Origin: Nonomuraea glycinis
Lineage (GTDB): Bacteria; Actinomycetota; Actinomycetes; Streptosporangiales; Streptosporangiaceae
Direction of reading: 5' to 3'
Assembly (NCBI RefSeq): GCF_014646515.1
Contig: NZ_BMNK01000002.1
Span: 827,343 to 891,342 of the forward strand
Length of the DNA stretch: 64,000 bases
Both the position numbers and the translations under genes were made by a program. Below are positions 31,963 to 42,498 of this stretch, in pieces. A model generated the notes under the pieces. It was given only the letters and a program-made list of their open reading frames with translations. It had not been told where the DNA came from and made no database searches. Every line of letters begins with the position of its first letter. Within the stretch, counting starts at the first letter, position 1.

Positions 31963-33061
31963 CGCCGCGGATGTTCTTGCCGTCGGCCAGGTCCTGGTAG
32001 GCGTCGTTCACCTGGTCGAGCCGGTACCGCTGGGTGATCAGCTCGTCGAGCTTGAGGTCGCCCGCGCGGTACAGCCCGAGCAGCTTGGGCACGTCATACA
32101 GCGGGTTGCAGTCGCCGAACAGCGCGCCACGGATCTGCCGCTGGTAGCCGATCAGCAGTCCCGCGCGGAAGTGCACCGCCTGCTCGTTCATCTTCCCGAC
32201 CGCGGTGACGGTCACCTTGCCGCCCTTGCCGACCATCGCGACCGCCGCCTGCACGATCTCCTCGGTGAGCACGCCGGGGGTGAGGATCGCGTGGTCGGCG
32301 AGTTGTCCCCAGGTGGTGTCGACGATGAAGTCGTGCGCCTCGGCGGCGGTGGCGAAGGTGTGCGTGGCGCCGAAGGTCTTGGCCATGTCCCGCTTGAACG
32401 CGACCGGGTCGACGACGACCACGTTCTTCGCCCCGGCGTACCGGGCGCCCTGCACCGCGTTGCTGCCCACGCCGCCCGCGCCGAAGATCGCCACGGTGTC
32501 CCCGGCCCGCACCCCGGCCGCGTACACGGCCGAGCCCCAGCCGGTCGGCACGCCGCAGCCGACCAGCGCGCCGATCTCGAACGGGATGTCGTCGGCCAGC
32601 GGGAGGCACGCGTACTCCGAGACCACCGCGTACTCGGAGAAGGTGCCCAGGGTGCAGAAGCCGCCGAGGTCCTCCTCGCCGAGGTGGAAGCGGAAGGTGC
32701 CGTCGAGGAACATGCCGGTGCCGGCGTTCAAGCCCTTGACGCACATGTTCTGATGGCCGGTCGAGCAGGGCCGGCAGGCGCCGCACGCCGGGATGTAGGA
32801 GCAGATGATCCGGTCGCCGGGCTTGACCCGGCGCACGTCCGGGCCGACCGACTCGACCACGCCGGCGCCCTCGTGGCCGCCCACCACGGGGAAGCGCACG
32901 CCGGCGTCGCCCTTGGTGATGTGGTCGTCGGAGTGGCACAGCCCGGAGGCGTGGAACTTCACCCGCACCTCGTGCGCCTTGGGCGCGTCGAGCTGGAGCT
33001 CGGCCAGCTCCCAGCCGGTGTGCGGTCGGCGGGCGATGGCGGCGCGAGTGGTGAGGCTCAT
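31946..33061 (-). CDS. NDMA-type zinc alcohol dehydrogenase (mycofactocin-associated), copy 1
   Basis: A 371-residue medium-chain dehydrogenase. Catalytic zinc ligands are Cys42, His63 and Cys169; structural zinc cysteines are 93, 96, 99 and 107; the nucleotide site is GAGGVG (194-199). The long loop GTGMFLDGTFRFH after the structural zinc marks the Rxyl_3153-type NDMA-dependent subfamily, whose members keep NAD bound and need an external acceptor; mycofactocin is the natural one. AAGGAG precedes the ATG. It is the last gene of an operon that includes a close paralogue (35561-36670), an ALDH and an ABC importer, and it overlaps the end of mftF. Confidence 0.92.
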   Translation of the reverse strand: MSLTTRAAIARRPHTGWELAELQLDAPKAHEVRVKFHASGLCHSDDHITKGDAGVRFPVVGGHEGAGVVESVGPDVRRVKPGDRIICSYIPACGACRPCSTGHQNMCVKGLNAGTGMFLDGTFRFHLGEEDLGGFCTLGTFSEYAVVSEYACLPLADDIPFEIGALVGCGVPTGWGSAVYAAGVRAGDTVAIFGAGGVGSNAVQGARYAGAKNVVVVDPVAFKRDMAKTFGATHTFATAAEAHDFIVDTTWGQLADHAILTPGVLTEEIVQAAVAMVGKGGKVTVTAVGKMNEQAVHFRAGLLIGYQRQIRGALFGDCNPLYDVPKLLGLYRAGDLKLDELITQRYRLDQVNDAYQDLADGKNIRGVIVHD

Positions 33062-33089
33062 CGGGACTCCTTGAGCGTGGTCGGGGATC

Positions 33090-34055
33090 TCACGGCGTCG
33101 CGACCTTCATCGCCGTGACGTGGGGCAGGACCTCGGCGCCGAGCAGAGCAATGTGGTCCAGGTCGTGAATGTCGTAGATGTGCAGGTAGACGGTGTCGAC
33201 GCCGAGACCGCCGAGCTCCGCGATCCGCTCGGTGAGCATCGCGGGGGTGCCGATGAGGGCGTTGGTCCGGATGAAGTCCGAGCCGATGACGGACGCCCGG
33301 CGCTCCGTCTCGGCCGGGGTGCCGCCGACGGCCGTCGGGATGACCGAGGAACGGCGCGGCTCGGCCGGGTCGCGGCCGATCGCCTCGCAGGCCCGGCTGA
33401 AGGTGCCCAGCCGCTCGCGCAGGTCGCCGCCGAGCGCGGTGTTGAACTCGCTCGCGTACCTGGCCGCGATGGCCGGGGTGCGCTTCGGCCCCGACCCGCC
33501 GATCAGGATCGGCGGGTACGGCGACTGCACCGGCCGTGGCGGATTGCGGTTGGCCTCGATCCGGTAGTGGGCGCCGTCGAAGGAGAAGCCGTCCGGGTCG
33601 CCGGGCGGTGTGCCCCACAGCCCGGTGATGACGGCGAGCTGCTCCTCCAGCCGGTCGAACCGCTCCCGCTGCGCCGGGAACGGGATGCCGAACGCGGCAT
33701 GCTCACGCTCGAACCAGCCGGTGCCGAGGCCGAGCTCGACCCGGCCGCCGCTCATCTGGTCCACCGAGGCGACGATGGTCGCCAGCAGGCCGGGATGGCG
33801 GAACGTGGCCGCGCCCATCAGCGCGCCGAGCCGTACCCGCTGGGTGTCGCGAGCGAGTGCGCCGAGCGTCGTCCAGCAGTCGGTGGGCTGGTAGGCCGGG
33901 TCGTCGGGGACGACGCCGAGCAGGTGGTCGGAGCGGAAGAAGGCGTCGAACCCGGCGTCCTCGACGGCCAGCGCCATCGCCAGGAAGTCGGCGTAGGCGC
34001 CGCCGTGCTGGGGCTCCACCAGGATGCGGAGCCGGATGCCGTCACCGGGTGCCAC
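33090..34055 (-). CDS. LLM-class flavin/F420-dependent oxidoreductase
   Basis: A 321-residue luciferase-like monooxygenase-fold protein. Signatures are FFRSDHL (about 39-45), GALMGAATFRHPG, GRVELGLGTGWFEREHAAFG and the phosphate-binding ILIGGSGPKRTP. Actinobacterial members of this type use F420 or FMN. It begins with GTG inside the last codons of the upstream aldehyde dehydrogenase (14-bp overlap), so it belongs to the same operon. It could act on the alcohol/aldehyde pathway or detoxify a by-product; the substrate is unknown. Start choice is moderately certain. Confidence 0.85.
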   Translation of the reverse strand: MAPGDGIRLRILVEPQHGGAYADFLAMALAVEDAGFDAFFRSDHLLGVVPDDPAYQPTDCWTTLGALARDTQRVRLGALMGAATFRHPGLLATIVASVDQMSGGRVELGLGTGWFEREHAAFGIPFPAQRERFDRLEEQLAVITGLWGTPPGDPDGFSFDGAHYRIEANRNPPRPVQSPYPPILIGGSGPKRTPAIAARYASEFNTALGGDLRERLGTFSRACEAIGRDPAEPRRSSVIPTAVGGTPAETERRASVIGSDFIRTNALIGTPAMLTERIAELGGLGVDTVYLHIYDIHDLDHIALLGAEVLPHVTAMKVATP

Positions 34056-35517
34056 GCAGCGACACCGCCTTCACCTGGGTGTAGTCCTGCACGGCCTCGG
34101 CGCTCATGGTCCGGCCGAAGCCGCTCTTGCGGTAGCCGCCGAACGGCGCGCCGATCACGCCGGGCCCGAACGCGGCGTTCACCGAGACCTGACCCGCCTG
34201 CAGCCCGCGCGCCATCCGCACCGCGCGGCCGACGTCGGCCGTCCACACCGAGGCGACCAGGCCGTAGTCGGTGCCGTTGGCGACCGCCAGGGCCTCCTCC
34301 TCGTCGTCGACCGGCAGCACCGACAGCACCGGCCCGAAGATCTCCTCCTGGGCGATGCGCATGCCCGGGTCCACCTGGTCGAACAGGGTGGCCTCGACGA
34401 AGTAGCCGCGCTCGAACTCCTCGCCCTCGGGCACGCCGCCGCCGGTGACCAGCTCGGCCCCCTCCTGCCGGCCGAGCTCGATGTAGCCGAGCACCCGGTC
34501 GTGCTGCTTGCCGTTGATCAGCGGGCCCATCTGCACCGGCTGGTGCCACGGCCCCACCGTGATCCGGCGCATCTCCTCGGCGAGCCGGCGCACCACCTCG
34601 GCGTGCACCGAGCGCTCCACGACGACGCGCGAGCCGGCCGCGCAGATCTGGCCGGTGTTCAGCGTGATGCCGCGCACGATCGTCGGGATCGCCGCGTCCA
34701 GGTCCGCGTCAGCGCAGATCACCTGCGGCGACTTGCCGCCCAGCTCCAGGTGCAGCGGGGTGAGATTCTTGGCGCAGGCGGCCATCACCAGCGACCCGGT
34801 CTCCGGCGACCCGGTGAAGCTCACCCGGTTCACCCCCCGATGCGCCGGCACCGCCGCTCCGGCCTCGTGGCCGTAGCCGGTGACGACGTTGATCACGCCC
34901 GCCGGGATGCCCGCCTCCATCGCCAGCTTGGCCAGCGCCAGCGGGGTCAGCGGCGCGTCCTCGGCCGGCTTGACCACGATCGTGTTGCCCGCCGCGACGG
35001 CCGCGCCGACCTCACTGGCGAACATCGGGCCGGGCGCGTTCCACGGGATGATGACACCCACCACCCCGTACGGCTCCCGCAACGTCATGCCGAGCACGCC
35101 GGGGGTGTGGGTCGGCATCGTGTGCCCGAGCACCTTGTCGGCCTGCCCGGCGATGAAGGTGAGGATCCTCGGCATCGGCGACGGGCCCCAGTGCGGGCGG
35201 CCGACCTCCTGCGACTCGATCCGGTCGATCTCGGCCGCGTGCCGCTGGATCAACTCCGCCCACCGGGCGACCAGGCCGCCGCGCTCGGTCGCGTTGGTGT
35301 CGCGCCAGGCGGGGAACGCCGCGGTGGCCGCCCTGACGGCGTGGTCGACGTCCACGGCGGTGCCGCGCGGCACCCGGGCGAGCACCTCGCGGGTCGCCGG
35401 GTTGATCACCTCGATGGTGTCTCCGCCTGCCGCGGGAACCCACTCGCCGCCGATCAGGTGCGCGTTGTCGATGATGAGAGGCGAGTTGGTCGCCGACTCG
35501 GACAGGACGCTCGTCAT
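34042..35517 (-). CDS. Aldehyde dehydrogenase
   Basis: A 491-residue ALDH of standard length with VVGVIIPWNAP, FTGSPETG, general base Glu258 (LELGGKSP) and nucleophile Cys292 (NTGQICAAG). It probably oxidises the aldehyde made by the two flanking NDMA-type alcohol dehydrogenases to the acid, with NAD(P) as acceptor. GAGGAGTTCCCC-type sequence precedes the ATG. It is separated by 43 bp from the upstream dehydrogenase gene and overlaps the LLM gene downstream. Confidence 0.93.
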   Translation of the reverse strand: MTSVLSESATNSPLIIDNAHLIGGEWVPAAGGDTIEVINPATREVLARVPRGTAVDVDHAVRAATAAFPAWRDTNATERGGLVARWAELIQRHAAEIDRIESQEVGRPHWGPSPMPRILTFIAGQADKVLGHTMPTHTPGVLGMTLREPYGVVGVIIPWNAPGPMFASEVGAAVAAGNTIVVKPAEDAPLTPLALAKLAMEAGIPAGVINVVTGYGHEAGAAVPAHRGVNRVSFTGSPETGSLVMAACAKNLTPLHLELGGKSPQVICADADLDAAIPTIVRGITLNTGQICAAGSRVVVERSVHAEVVRRLAEEMRRITVGPWHQPVQMGPLINGKQHDRVLGYIELGRQEGAELVTGGGVPEGEEFERGYFVEATLFDQVDPGMRIAQEEIFGPVLSVLPVDDEEEALAVANGTDYGLVASVWTADVGRAVRMARGLQAGQVSVNAAFGPGVIGAPFGGYRKSGFGRTMSAEAVQDYTQVKAVSLRGTR

Positions 35518-35560
35518 GGGGAACTCCTCAGTGCTTGATCGACTCGGTGCTCGGAACGAC

Positions 35561-36670
35561 TCAGTGCTCGTGAACGATGACGCCGCGGACGTTCTTGCCG
35601 TCCAACATGTCCTGGTAGCCCTGGTTGACCTCGTCCAGGCGGTAACGCCGGGTGATCAGCTCGTCCAGCTTGAGGTCACCGGAGCGGTACAGCCCCAGCA
35701 GGCGGGGCACGTCGTACAACGGGTTGCAGGACCCGAAGATGGCGCCCTGGACGCGCCGCTGGTAGCCGATGAGCAGGCCCGCGCCGGTGTTCAGCTCGCC
35801 GCCGCCGACCGCGGTGATGGTCACCTGGCCGCTCTTGCCGACGACCTTGAGGGCGTTCTCGATCACCTCGTCGTGCAGGATGCCGACGGTGATGATGGCA
35901 TGGTCGGCCAGCTCGCCCCAGGTGGTGCCGACGATGAAGTCGTGCGCCTCGGCGGCGGTGGCGAAGGTGTGCGTGGCGCCGAAGACCTTCGCCATGTCCC
36001 GCTTGAACGCGACCGGGTCCACGACCACCACGTTCTTCGCCCCGGCGTGCCGGGCGCCCTGCACCGCGTTGCTGCCCACGCCGCCCGAGCCGTAGATGAC
36101 CACGGTCTCGCCGGCCCGGACGCCCGCGGCGTACACCGCCGAGCCCCAGCCGGTCGGCACGCCGCAGCTCACCAGGGCGCCGACCTCGAACGGGATGTCG
36201 TCGTCGACCTTGATGCAGGACCACTCCGACAGCACCGCGTACTGGGAGAAGGTGCCCAGCACGCAGAGCCCGCCGAAGTCCAGCCCGTCCTTGTGGAAGC
36301 GGAACGTGCCGTCGGGGAACATGCCGGTGCCCGCGTCCTTGCCGGCGTCGCACAGGCCCTGCCGGCCGGTCGAGCAGTAGCGGCACGAGCCGCACACGGG
36401 GATGAACGAGCAGACGACGTGGTCGCCCACCGCCACCCGGGTCACCCCGTCGCCGACCGCCTCGACGATGCCGGCGCCCTCGTGGCCGCCGACGACCGGC
36501 ATCCGCATGGGGGCGTCGCCCTTCTGGATGTGGTCGTCGGAATGGCACAGCCCGGCGGCCATGAACTTGACCCGGACCTCGTTGGCCTTCGGCTCGTCCA
36601 GGTCGACGTCCGTGATCTCCCATGGCTTGCCGGGTTCGTACAGGATGGCAGCCCGCGTGGTCATGCTCAT
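35561..36670 (-). CDS. NDMA-type zinc alcohol dehydrogenase (mycofactocin-associated), copy 2
   Basis: A 369-residue paralogue of the 31946-33061 enzyme, with the same zinc ligands (Cys42, the GGHE segment, VSCGVPTGWG), structural-zinc cysteines (CGSCRYCSTGRQGLC) and the NDMA-subfamily loop GTGMFPDGTFRFH. The nucleotide motif is GSGGVG. It should oxidise an alcohol using bound NAD and mycofactocin. The ATG overlaps the stop of the ABC ATPase gene before it (ATGA), tying transport and oxidation together. A ~150-bp part is nearly identical to copy 1 at DNA level. Confidence 0.93.
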   Translation of the reverse strand: MSMTTRAAILYEPGKPWEITDVDLDEPKANEVRVKFMAAGLCHSDDHIQKGDAPMRMPVVGGHEGAGIVEAVGDGVTRVAVGDHVVCSFIPVCGSCRYCSTGRQGLCDAGKDAGTGMFPDGTFRFHKDGLDFGGLCVLGTFSQYAVLSEWSCIKVDDDIPFEVGALVSCGVPTGWGSAVYAAGVRAGETVVIYGSGGVGSNAVQGARHAGAKNVVVVDPVAFKRDMAKVFGATHTFATAAEAHDFIVGTTWGELADHAIITVGILHDEVIENALKVVGKSGQVTITAVGGGELNTGAGLLIGYQRRVQGAIFGSCNPLYDVPRLLGLYRSGDLKLDELITRRYRLDEVNQGYQDMLDGKNVRGVIVHEH

Positions 36671-37691
36671 GTGAGCCTCTTTTCGTGATCTTCACTGGCA
36701 CTGGCGAGCGGGAAGTGGCAGGCGACCTGGTGGCCGGGGAACGGCTCGCGCAGCTCGGGTGACTCCTGCGCGCACCGCTCCCGCGCCAGCGGGCACCGGG
36801 TGCGGAAGCGGCAGCCGGAGGGCGGGTTGATCGGCGAGGGCGGCTCCCCGGCCGGCGGCGAGGGGCGGCGCACCCGGCCGGTGACCGGGTCCAGGCCGGG
36901 GATCGAGTCGAGCAGCGCCGAGGTGTAGGGGTGCAGCGGCCGCCGGTACAGCTCCCCGGCCGGGCCGACCTCCACGAGCCGGCCCAGGTGCATCACCGCC
37001 ACCCGGTCGCTGACCTGCTTGACCAGCGCCAGGTCGTGCGAGATGAACAGGTACGACAGGCCGAGCTCGGTGCGCAGCCGCTCGAACAGGTTCAGCACCT
37101 GCGCCTGGATCAGCACGTCGAGCGAGGCCACCGCCTCGTCGCAGACGATCAGCGCCGGGTTCAGCGCGATAGCGCGGGCGATGGCCACCCGCTGGCACTG
37201 CCCGCCGGACAACTCGTGCGGGCGGCGTCCGCCGTACACGCTCGGATCCAGGCCGACCAGGTCGAGCAGCTCGGCGACCCGCGCCCGCCGCTGGGTCGCC
37301 GAGCGCACGCCGTAGCCGCGCAGCGGCTCCTCGACCAGTTCGGTGATCCGCCAGCGGGGGTTCAGCGAGCCGAACGGGTCCTGGTAGACCATCTGCATGT
37401 GGCGGCGCGCCTCCGTCAGCGCGCGCCGCCCGAGTGTCATCAGGTCGGTGCCGAGGAAGCTCACCACGCCCGACTTCGGGCGGGGCGCCTGGATGACGGA
37501 GCGGGCCAGGGTGGACTTGCCCGACCCGGTCTCGCCCACCACGCCCAGGGTCTCCCCGGCGCGCATCTCGAACGACACGTTCGACACCGCGTGCACCTTC
37601 GCGCCCTTCACCCCGCCGGGGCCGCGCACGGCGAACTCCTGCACGACGTCCCGCACGTCGAGCAGCGGCCCGCCGGCCTCGCGCGTCATGA

Positions 37692-37695
<4 letters not shown>
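36667..37695 (-). CDS. Oligopeptide/nickel-type ABC importer ATPase (DppF/OppF-like)
   Basis: A 342-residue ATPase with Walker A GETGSGKST, Q-loop VYQDPFGSLNPRW, signature LSGGQ, Walker B ALIVCDEAVASLD and switch ISHDLALV. The C-terminal oligopeptide/dipeptide extension with cysteines (PSGCRFRTRCPLARERCAQ) is present and in some members binds an iron-sulfur cluster. It pairs with the DppD-like ATPase. The ATG overlaps the upstream stop (ATGA), and the stop overlaps the next ATG. Confidence 0.93.
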
Positions 37696-38785
<1,090 letters not shown>

Positions 38786-38789
<4 letters not shown>

Positions 38790-39649
38790 CGGACACTTCC
38801 TTGGGTGCGCAGAGCCTCGCCGAGGAGGTTGAAGGCGAGTACGGAGACGAACAGGGCGAGGCTGGGCCACACCACCATGTCCGGCGTGGCCGACAGGCTG
38901 GCCTGCCCTTGCGCGACCATGTTGCCCCAGCTCGGATCGGGTGCCGGGATGCCGAGCCCGAGGAAGCTCAGCGCCCCCTCGATGATGATCACGATGCCCA
39001 TGCCGAGCATGCTGAAGGTGATCAGTTGCGGGCCGATGTTCGGCGCGACGTGCCGGAGCAGCACCCGCCACCACGGGGTGCCGCACAGCTGGGCCGCGGT
39101 CATGAACGGCAGCTCGCGCAGTCCCAGCGTGGCCGCCCGGGAGACGCGGGCGAAGGCCGGGATGCTGAAGAACGCCAGCGCGAGGATCGTGTTGGTCAGG
39201 CTCGGCCCGAGGCTCTGCGCCACCGCGAGGGTGAGCACCAGCGACGGGAACGCGATCAGCACGTCGAGCACCCGCATGATCACGGTGTCCAGCGCGCCGC
39301 CGACGTACCCGGACAGGGCGCCGAGCAGCCCGCCGACGAACAGGCCGATCAGGTTCACCGCGATGGTGACCAGCAGGGACGCCCGCCCGCCGTACAGGAT
39401 GCGGGACAGGATGTCGTTGCCGTTGGGGTCGGTGCCGAGCAGGTGGCCGGGGGAGAACGCCGGCAGGGCCGACTCCAGCACGTCGCCGCCGACCGGGGCG
39501 GGGATCGGCAGCACCAGCGGGCCCAGGAAGCAGCCGGCCAGCACGAACGCGACCAGCCCGGCCGGCACGTACAACGCCAACTTGCGCCCCCAGGGCCGGC
39601 GGGCTGGGGCGAGGCCGAGCTCCGCCGCCGGCGCCTCAACCGCTGCCAT
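38786..39649 (-). CDS. ABC importer permease (DppC/OppC-like)
   Basis: A 287-residue permease with an N-terminal membrane anchor, the GTDPNGNDILSRILYGGR segment of DppC/OppC proteins and a typical EAA loop (LCGTPWWRVLLRHVAPN). It forms the channel with the DppB-like partner, whose gene it overlaps by 14 bp. Confidence 0.93.
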
Positions 39650-40649
39650 AGCGAATCCTCGGGTCGAGTACGGCGTACAGCAGATCGGTGATCAGGTTCG
39701 CCAGCACCGTCACGACGGCGAAGACGATGACGCACGCCTGCACCACCAGCACGTCACGGGTGTTGATCGCCTGCAGCATGAGCTGGCCGAGCCCGGGGAT
39801 GGCGAAGATCGACTCGATGATGACCGTGGAGCCGATCAGCGTGCTCAGGTTCAGGCCGACCACGGTGATCAGCCCGAACGAGGAGTTGCGGAAGGCGTGC
39901 CGCAGCAGCACCTGCCACGGCCCGATGCCCTTCGCCTGCGCGGTGACGATGTAGTCCTGCCCCTGCAACTGGTCGACCAGGTCGCCCCGGAGGAAGCGGG
40001 TGTAGAAGCAGAACAGCGGAACCGCGATGGCCGTGGCCGGCAGCACCATCCCGCGCAGGTTCTCCACCGGATCCTCCGCGAACGGGACGTACCCGATCGC
40101 CGGGAGCACGGCGAACCGCACCGCGAAGACCAGCACCAGCACCAGGGCGAGCACGTAGCTCGCCACGGACAGCCCGCTGACGCTGACGAACATGCTGACC
40201 CGGTCGAACAGCCCGTCCGGCCGGCGGGCCGCCAGCAGCGCCACCGGCACCGCCAGCGCCACCGACGCGATCAGCGCCAGGCCGGTCAGCTCGGCGCTCA
40301 CCGTCAGCCTCTCGCCGAGCTGACCGGCCACGTCTTGGCCGCTGACGAACGACCGGCCGAGGTCGCCGGTGACGGCGCCGCCGAGCCAGTCGAAGTACCG
40401 CGACACAGCGGGCTCGTTCAGGCCCATCTGCGCTTCCAGCGCGCGGATCTGCTCCGGGGTCGCCTCCGCGCCCAGGAGTTGCTGAGCCGCGTTGCCGGGG
40501 ATCAGGTTCAGCACCCAGAAGGTGAGGACGCTGACCCCCAGCATGATCGGAATCGCCATCAGCAGCCGCTTGCCCACCATCCGGAAGGCCGGTGACCCGA
40601 ACAGGCGGGCCGGGACGCTCCGGTAACGCCGGTCTAAGGCGACCGTCAC
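39636..40649 (-). CDS. ABC importer permease (DppB/OppB-like)
   Basis: 337 residues from a GTG at 40649 preceded by GGAGGGAGAA. Six membrane segments, LGVSVLTFWVLNLIPGNAA at the start and the EAA loop AKGIGPWQVLLRHAFRN are diagnostic for the B-type permease. The start codon overlaps the binding-protein stop (GTGA). A much longer open frame upstream is a shadow of the binding-protein gene. Confidence 0.92.
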   Translation of the reverse strand: MTVALDRRYRSVPARLFGSPAFRMVGKRLLMAIPIMLGVSVLTFWVLNLIPGNAAQQLLGAEATPEQIRALEAQMGLNEPAVSRYFDWLGGAVTGDLGRSFVSGQDVAGQLGERLTVSAELTGLALIASVALAVPVALLAARRPDGLFDRVSMFVSVSGLSVASYVLALVLVLVFAVRFAVLPAIGYVPFAEDPVENLRGMVLPATAIAVPLFCFYTRFLRGDLVDQLQGQDYIVTAQAKGIGPWQVLLRHAFRNSSFGLITVVGLNLSTLIGSTVIIESIFAIPGLGQLMLQAINTRDVLVVQACVIVFAVVTVLANLITDLLYAVLDPRIRYGSG

Positions 40650-42256
40650 TTCTCCCTCCAGACCTTGTCCCACTGGACGGCCGTGTTGACGGCGAGCGAC
40701 GGGATCTTCGTGGTCAGCCCGGGGCCGTGCACGCCCTTGACCGCGAGGTTCGCCGGGGCGAAGGCCAGCCCGAACGGCGCGTACGCCTTGTCGCTGACGT
40801 ACTTGCCCAGCTCCACGTACAGCGCGTCCCGCTCGGCGGCGTCCACGGTGGCCTCGGCCTTGCCCATCAGCTCGTCGACCTTGGGGTCCTTCACCCCGCT
40901 GAACGGCGAGTTCGACCGGAAGCGGAAGGCGACGCCCACGCCCGTCGCCGGGTCCCACGCGCCCGCCGTCTGCAGCATCGACTGCCACTTGCCGGAGTTG
41001 AACTGCTCGACCAGGGTCGACAGCGCGTACTCCTTGATGGTGACCTCGATGCCCGCTTCCTTCCACTGCGTCTGCAGCGCCACCATCACCTGCTTGGCCA
41101 CGTAGGCGCCCAGGGTGCCCAGCTCGACCTTGAGCCCGCCCAGCTCCTGCACGAGCTGCTTGGCCTTGGCCACGTCCGGGGTCCGGTAGCCGGCCACGGT
41201 CGCGTGGTGGAACAGGCCGCCCGGCGCGGTGAACGACTGGCTCACCGGGTAGGCGTCCTTGAACAGGCCCTTGGCGATGGCGTTGAAGTCGGTCGCGTAG
41301 TAGATCGCCTCACGGGCCTTCGCGTTGTCGAACGGCGCCAGCTGGGTGTTGAGCTGCACGACGTACGGCGACGTCGGCGGCTGCAGGGTCACCGTCAGCC
41401 GGTCGCTCTTGCTCGCCTGGTCGATCAGCGGCACGGTGCTCATGCCCTCGAACGCCTGCCCCTGCCCGGCCGTCAGCGCCTGGAAGGCGGCCTGGTCGCC
41501 GCCGATCGACTTGAACGTCAGCTTGTCGAGGTAGGGCAGTCCCGGCTTGAAGTAGCCGGGGTTGCGCTCCAGCACCAGCTCGGAGCTCATCCGGTTCGTC
41601 ACGATCTTGAACGGCCCGGCGCCGACCGGGTTCGCCCGGAACTGGTCCGGGCCCAGCTTGTCCACCGCGGTGGGCGAGGCCATCCAGTTGACGTTGGAGA
41701 TGGGGAAGGCGTTGATGACCGAGGCGTACGGCCTGGTGAAGTGGAGGACGACGGTGTTCGGCTCCTCGACCGTGATGGGGTTCTTCTCCACCAGCGGCCA
41801 GCGGGGCGCGCAGGAGCAGGGGGACTTGACCCCGCGCTCGAAGTTGAAGACGACCGCCTTGGCGTCGAGCGGCGTGCCGTCGGTGAACTTCAGGCCCTCC
41901 CGGATCTTGATCTTCAGGACCTGCCCGTCCTCCAGCAGCTCGTAGCTCTCGGCCTGGTTGGGCTCGACCTTGGCGTCGCTGCCGTCGTCGTTGGCGGTGA
42001 GCGTGAAGAGCCCGCCGTAGATCGCGCTCATCTGGGGGATGTTGGCGGCGCCCGTGGTGTTGGTCGCCGGGTCCAGCCCGGTCGGCCAGGAGCCGGAGAA
42101 GGCGCTGTCCTCCAGTACGGTGAGCTCCCCGCCCTGCTGCGGGGTCTGCGCGGCGGCCGGCGAAGGGGAAGCGGTGGAGGCGGTCTGTGTGCTGCACGCG
42201 GCAACGGCCAATAAGGCGGCCAGAAGGGCTGCGATCCCTTGCTTCTGTAACGTCAT
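40646..42256 (-). CDS. Extracytoplasmic solute-binding lipoprotein of an ABC importer, family 5
   Basis: A 536-residue binding protein. The signal peptide ends in a lipobox (AVAACST). The mature part has the SBP_bac_5 landmarks: GLDPATNTTGAANI, LKFTDGTPLDAKAVVFNFER and NPVGAGPFKI. It would capture the substrate outside the cell for the four downstream genes. Because alcohol and aldehyde dehydrogenases share the operon, the ligand may be an alcohol-bearing compound rather than a peptide (inference). The ATG at 42256 has GGGAGG upstream. Confidence 0.92.
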   Translation of the reverse strand: MTLQKQGIAALLAALLAVAACSTQTASTASPSPAAAQTPQQGGELTVLEDSAFSGSWPTGLDPATNTTGAANIPQMSAIYGGLFTLTANDDGSDAKVEPNQAESYELLEDGQVLKIKIREGLKFTDGTPLDAKAVVFNFERGVKSPCSCAPRWPLVEKNPITVEEPNTVVLHFTRPYASVINAFPISNVNWMASPTAVDKLGPDQFRANPVGAGPFKIVTNRMSSELVLERNPGYFKPGLPYLDKLTFKSIGGDQAAFQALTAGQGQAFEGMSTVPLIDQASKSDRLTVTLQPPTSPYVVQLNTQLAPFDNAKAREAIYYATDFNAIAKGLFKDAYPVSQSFTAPGGLFHHATVAGYRTPDVAKAKQLVQELGGLKVELGTLGAYVAKQVMVALQTQWKEAGIEVTIKEYALSTLVEQFNSGKWQSMLQTAGAWDPATGVGVAFRFRSNSPFSGVKDPKVDELMGKAEATVDAAERDALYVELGKYVSDKAYAPFGLAFAPANLAVKGVHGPGLTTKIPSLAVNTAVQWDKVWREK

Positions 42257-42373
42257 CCGGGTCCTCCCGCTTTGGGTGATCGCGGCACGGCGACGGCGCC
42301 GCGAAGCGCTCCAGGCAACGACTGAGCACAAGAACCGTGGGCCCGAATACCCCGGCGATGTGGCCTAGCTCAC

Positions 42374-42387
42374 TCACTCACGAGTGA
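42374..42387. promoter_or_regulatory. Short inverted repeat upstream of the importer operon
   Basis: TCACT-CACG-AGTGA, a perfect 5-bp inverted repeat about 118 bp upstream of the binding-protein ATG, embedded in TCACTCACTCACGAGTGA. A possible operator for the transport/alcohol-oxidation operon; weak on its own. Confidence 0.3.
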
Positions 42388-42469
42388 AGGACGTGGCCTC
42401 CGCTGAGCAAAGCGGGCTTTCGCGAGACGGAAGACAAAAGATTCGTCGGCGTACGCCGCCGCTTGACGG

Positions 42470-42489
42470 CGGTCAAGGATCTTTGACCG
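42470..42489. terminator. Hairpin downstream of the P450 gene
   Basis: CGGTCAA (42470-42476) pairs with TTGACCG (42483-42489) around a 6-nt loop, 10 bp beyond the P450 stop. An overlapping alternative pairing, CTTGAC (42462-42467) with GTCAAG (42472-42477), makes this a cluster of TTGAC/GTCAA half-sites, so a regulatory site is also possible. Confidence 0.5.
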
Positions 42490-42498
42490 GGACGGCGC

